Shown: positions 63,211-64,000 of the stretch, one piece after another | Layout: each line of letters opens with the position of its first letter | Position numbering within the stretch: position 1 is the first letter of the stretch | DNA from: Datisca glomerata | Lineage: Eukaryota > Streptophyta > Magnoliopsida > Cucurbitales > Datiscaceae | Reading direction: 5' to 3' | Assembly: GCA_003255025.1 (NCBI GenBank) | Contig: QANY01002976.1 | Coordinates: 3,777,541 to 3,841,540, forward strand | Length of the DNA stretch: 64,000 nt | Program-made: the position numbers and the translations under genes | Notes under the pieces: generated by a model | The model's database searches: none | What the model saw: only the letters and a program-made list of their open reading frames with translations | What the model was told of the DNA's origin: nothing

Positions 63211-63404
63211 AAGCTTTAGTTCAAAAATCAGAAACATCACTCTGCACATATTCACTAATGAAGCCCCTAAGAAATCGGTCCTTATTTCTGCTAATCAATT
63301 TGACAAGTTCTCATAGTATCTAGAATCACTAAAGCATTCATCTCTCGCTGTCATTGTTATTGTTGATTCAGGTAAATCAAATACGTGTCTTCTTTCCTCA
63401 TCCT

Positions 63405-64000
63405 CCAAATAGGTCATTGATTGTGGTGCTATAGATCATATATGACAGGTAATTTTGGTCTCTTCTTTACTTTTCAGTCACACACTTCCACCTCTACTGT
63501 TACTTTGGCTGATGGGTCACTATCTTGTGTTCGTGGATCTGGCACGATTACCTCTACCCCTTAACTTCCTCTGTCATCAGTCTTACATCTACCAAATTTA
63601 TCTTTTAATTTGATCTCTGTAAGCCAGCTCACTCGCAATCTTAACTCTTGCATCTCATTTTTTCCTAATCATTGCTTATTTCAGGATTCTTATAACGAAG
63701 AAGATTATTGGTAAAGGACATGAGTCTTGAGGCCTCTACATTCTTGACACACCAATACCAAAATCTATCACTTGCACTCGTGTCATTTCTCCTTTCGAGG
63801 CACATTGTACGTTGGGTCATCCATCTCTCCATTTGCTTAAGAAACTTTGTGCACAGTTTAGTAAGGTGTCTTCATTAGATTGTGAGTCATGTCAGTGTGC
63901 AAAACATCATTGTCTTAGTTCAAGTCCAAGAGTTAATAAACGTGCTAGTATTCCTTTTGAGTTGATTCATTTTAATGTTTGAGGTCCTTATCCTATTTTG
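63405..64000 (+). pseudogene. copia protease, pre-integrase finger and integrase start
   Basis: The protease site reads VIDCGAIDH (about 63412-63440): Asp is kept but the usual DSG is DCG, and a two-base insertion shifts the frame in HMTGN. VTLADGSLSCVRGSG follows. The pre-integrase zinc module is at about 63800-63910 (HCTLGHPSLHLLKKL, then CESCQCAKHH), followed by the integrase start (SIPFELIHFNV). The element continues past the window edge. Confidence 0.85.

Larger units (their letters stand above)
62280..64000 (+). mobile_element. Ty1/copia (RE1-like) retrotransposon, 5' part, cut by window end
   Basis: Gag, zinc knuckle, protease, the GAG-pre-integrase finger and the start of integrase follow each other in Ty1/copia order. 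No 5' LTR is visible before gag: the preceding 150 bp run directly into the LINE. The element is unrelated in gag to the Sirevirus-like copia at 46206. Confidence 0.88.

Overview
The window is nuclear DNA from a flowering plant, most likely a eudicot. The evidence is multi-exon genes with GT-AG introns, a plant MIKC MADS-box gene, a plastid glucose-6-phosphate isomerase with a transit peptide, a plant 14-3-3, and plant transposon families (Ty3/gypsy, Ty1/copia, MULE, LINE, SINE, MITEs). No tools were run. Exon models come from reading splice sites and checking that exon lengths keep the reading frame; family assignments are recognition from memory.

Layout. 1-2700: 3' part of a decayed chromodomain Ty3/gypsy element running off the left edge. 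2700-5377: gene-free, with two MITE-like inverted-repeat elements. 5378-18635 (-): an eight-exon AGL17/ANR1-clade MADS-box gene with a first intron of about 9.7 kb. 21193-24184 (-): a four-exon 14-3-3 gene of the GF14 lambda/kappa type, with a LINE fragment in intron 2 and a (TC)24 tract just upstream of the ATG. 24.2-28.1 kb: AT-rich intergenic DNA with a possible CACTA-type element. 28101-35172 (+): fourteen-exon plastid PGI1. 36253-39855 (-): a six-exon gene for a conserved-looking plant protein of unknown function, convergent with PGI1.

From 40.4 kb rightward the window is transposon-dominated. A segment of roughly 6-7.5 kb with a MULE-type transposase is present twice, head to tail (40431-52067 and 52065-59518). 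Unit 1 was later hit by a 5.2-kb Ty1/copia element, probably a Sirevirus, with a perfect GACAT target duplication, and by a 1.2-kb terminal-inverted-repeat element. Unit 2 keeps the empty site of the copia insertion but carries a Tourist-like MITE flanked by TTA. To the right lie a SINE-like sequence, a two-exon MAP3K-epsilon pseudogene fragment with an in-frame stop, a LINE remnant (-), and the 5' part of a second, RE1-like copia element running off the right edge.

The four protein-coding genes do not form a pathway: a transcription factor, a phosphoprotein-binding adaptor, a plastid starch/sugar enzyme and an unknown. The most unusual features are the tandem MULE duplication with its built-in empty-site control, the possible plant-mobile-domain-like reading frame downstream of the MULE transposase, the copia element that lost RT/RNase H but kept a post-Pol region, the alternative C-terminus of the MADS gene, and the unknown 245-residue protein. 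I found no CRISPR array, no rRNA and no intact tRNA gene.
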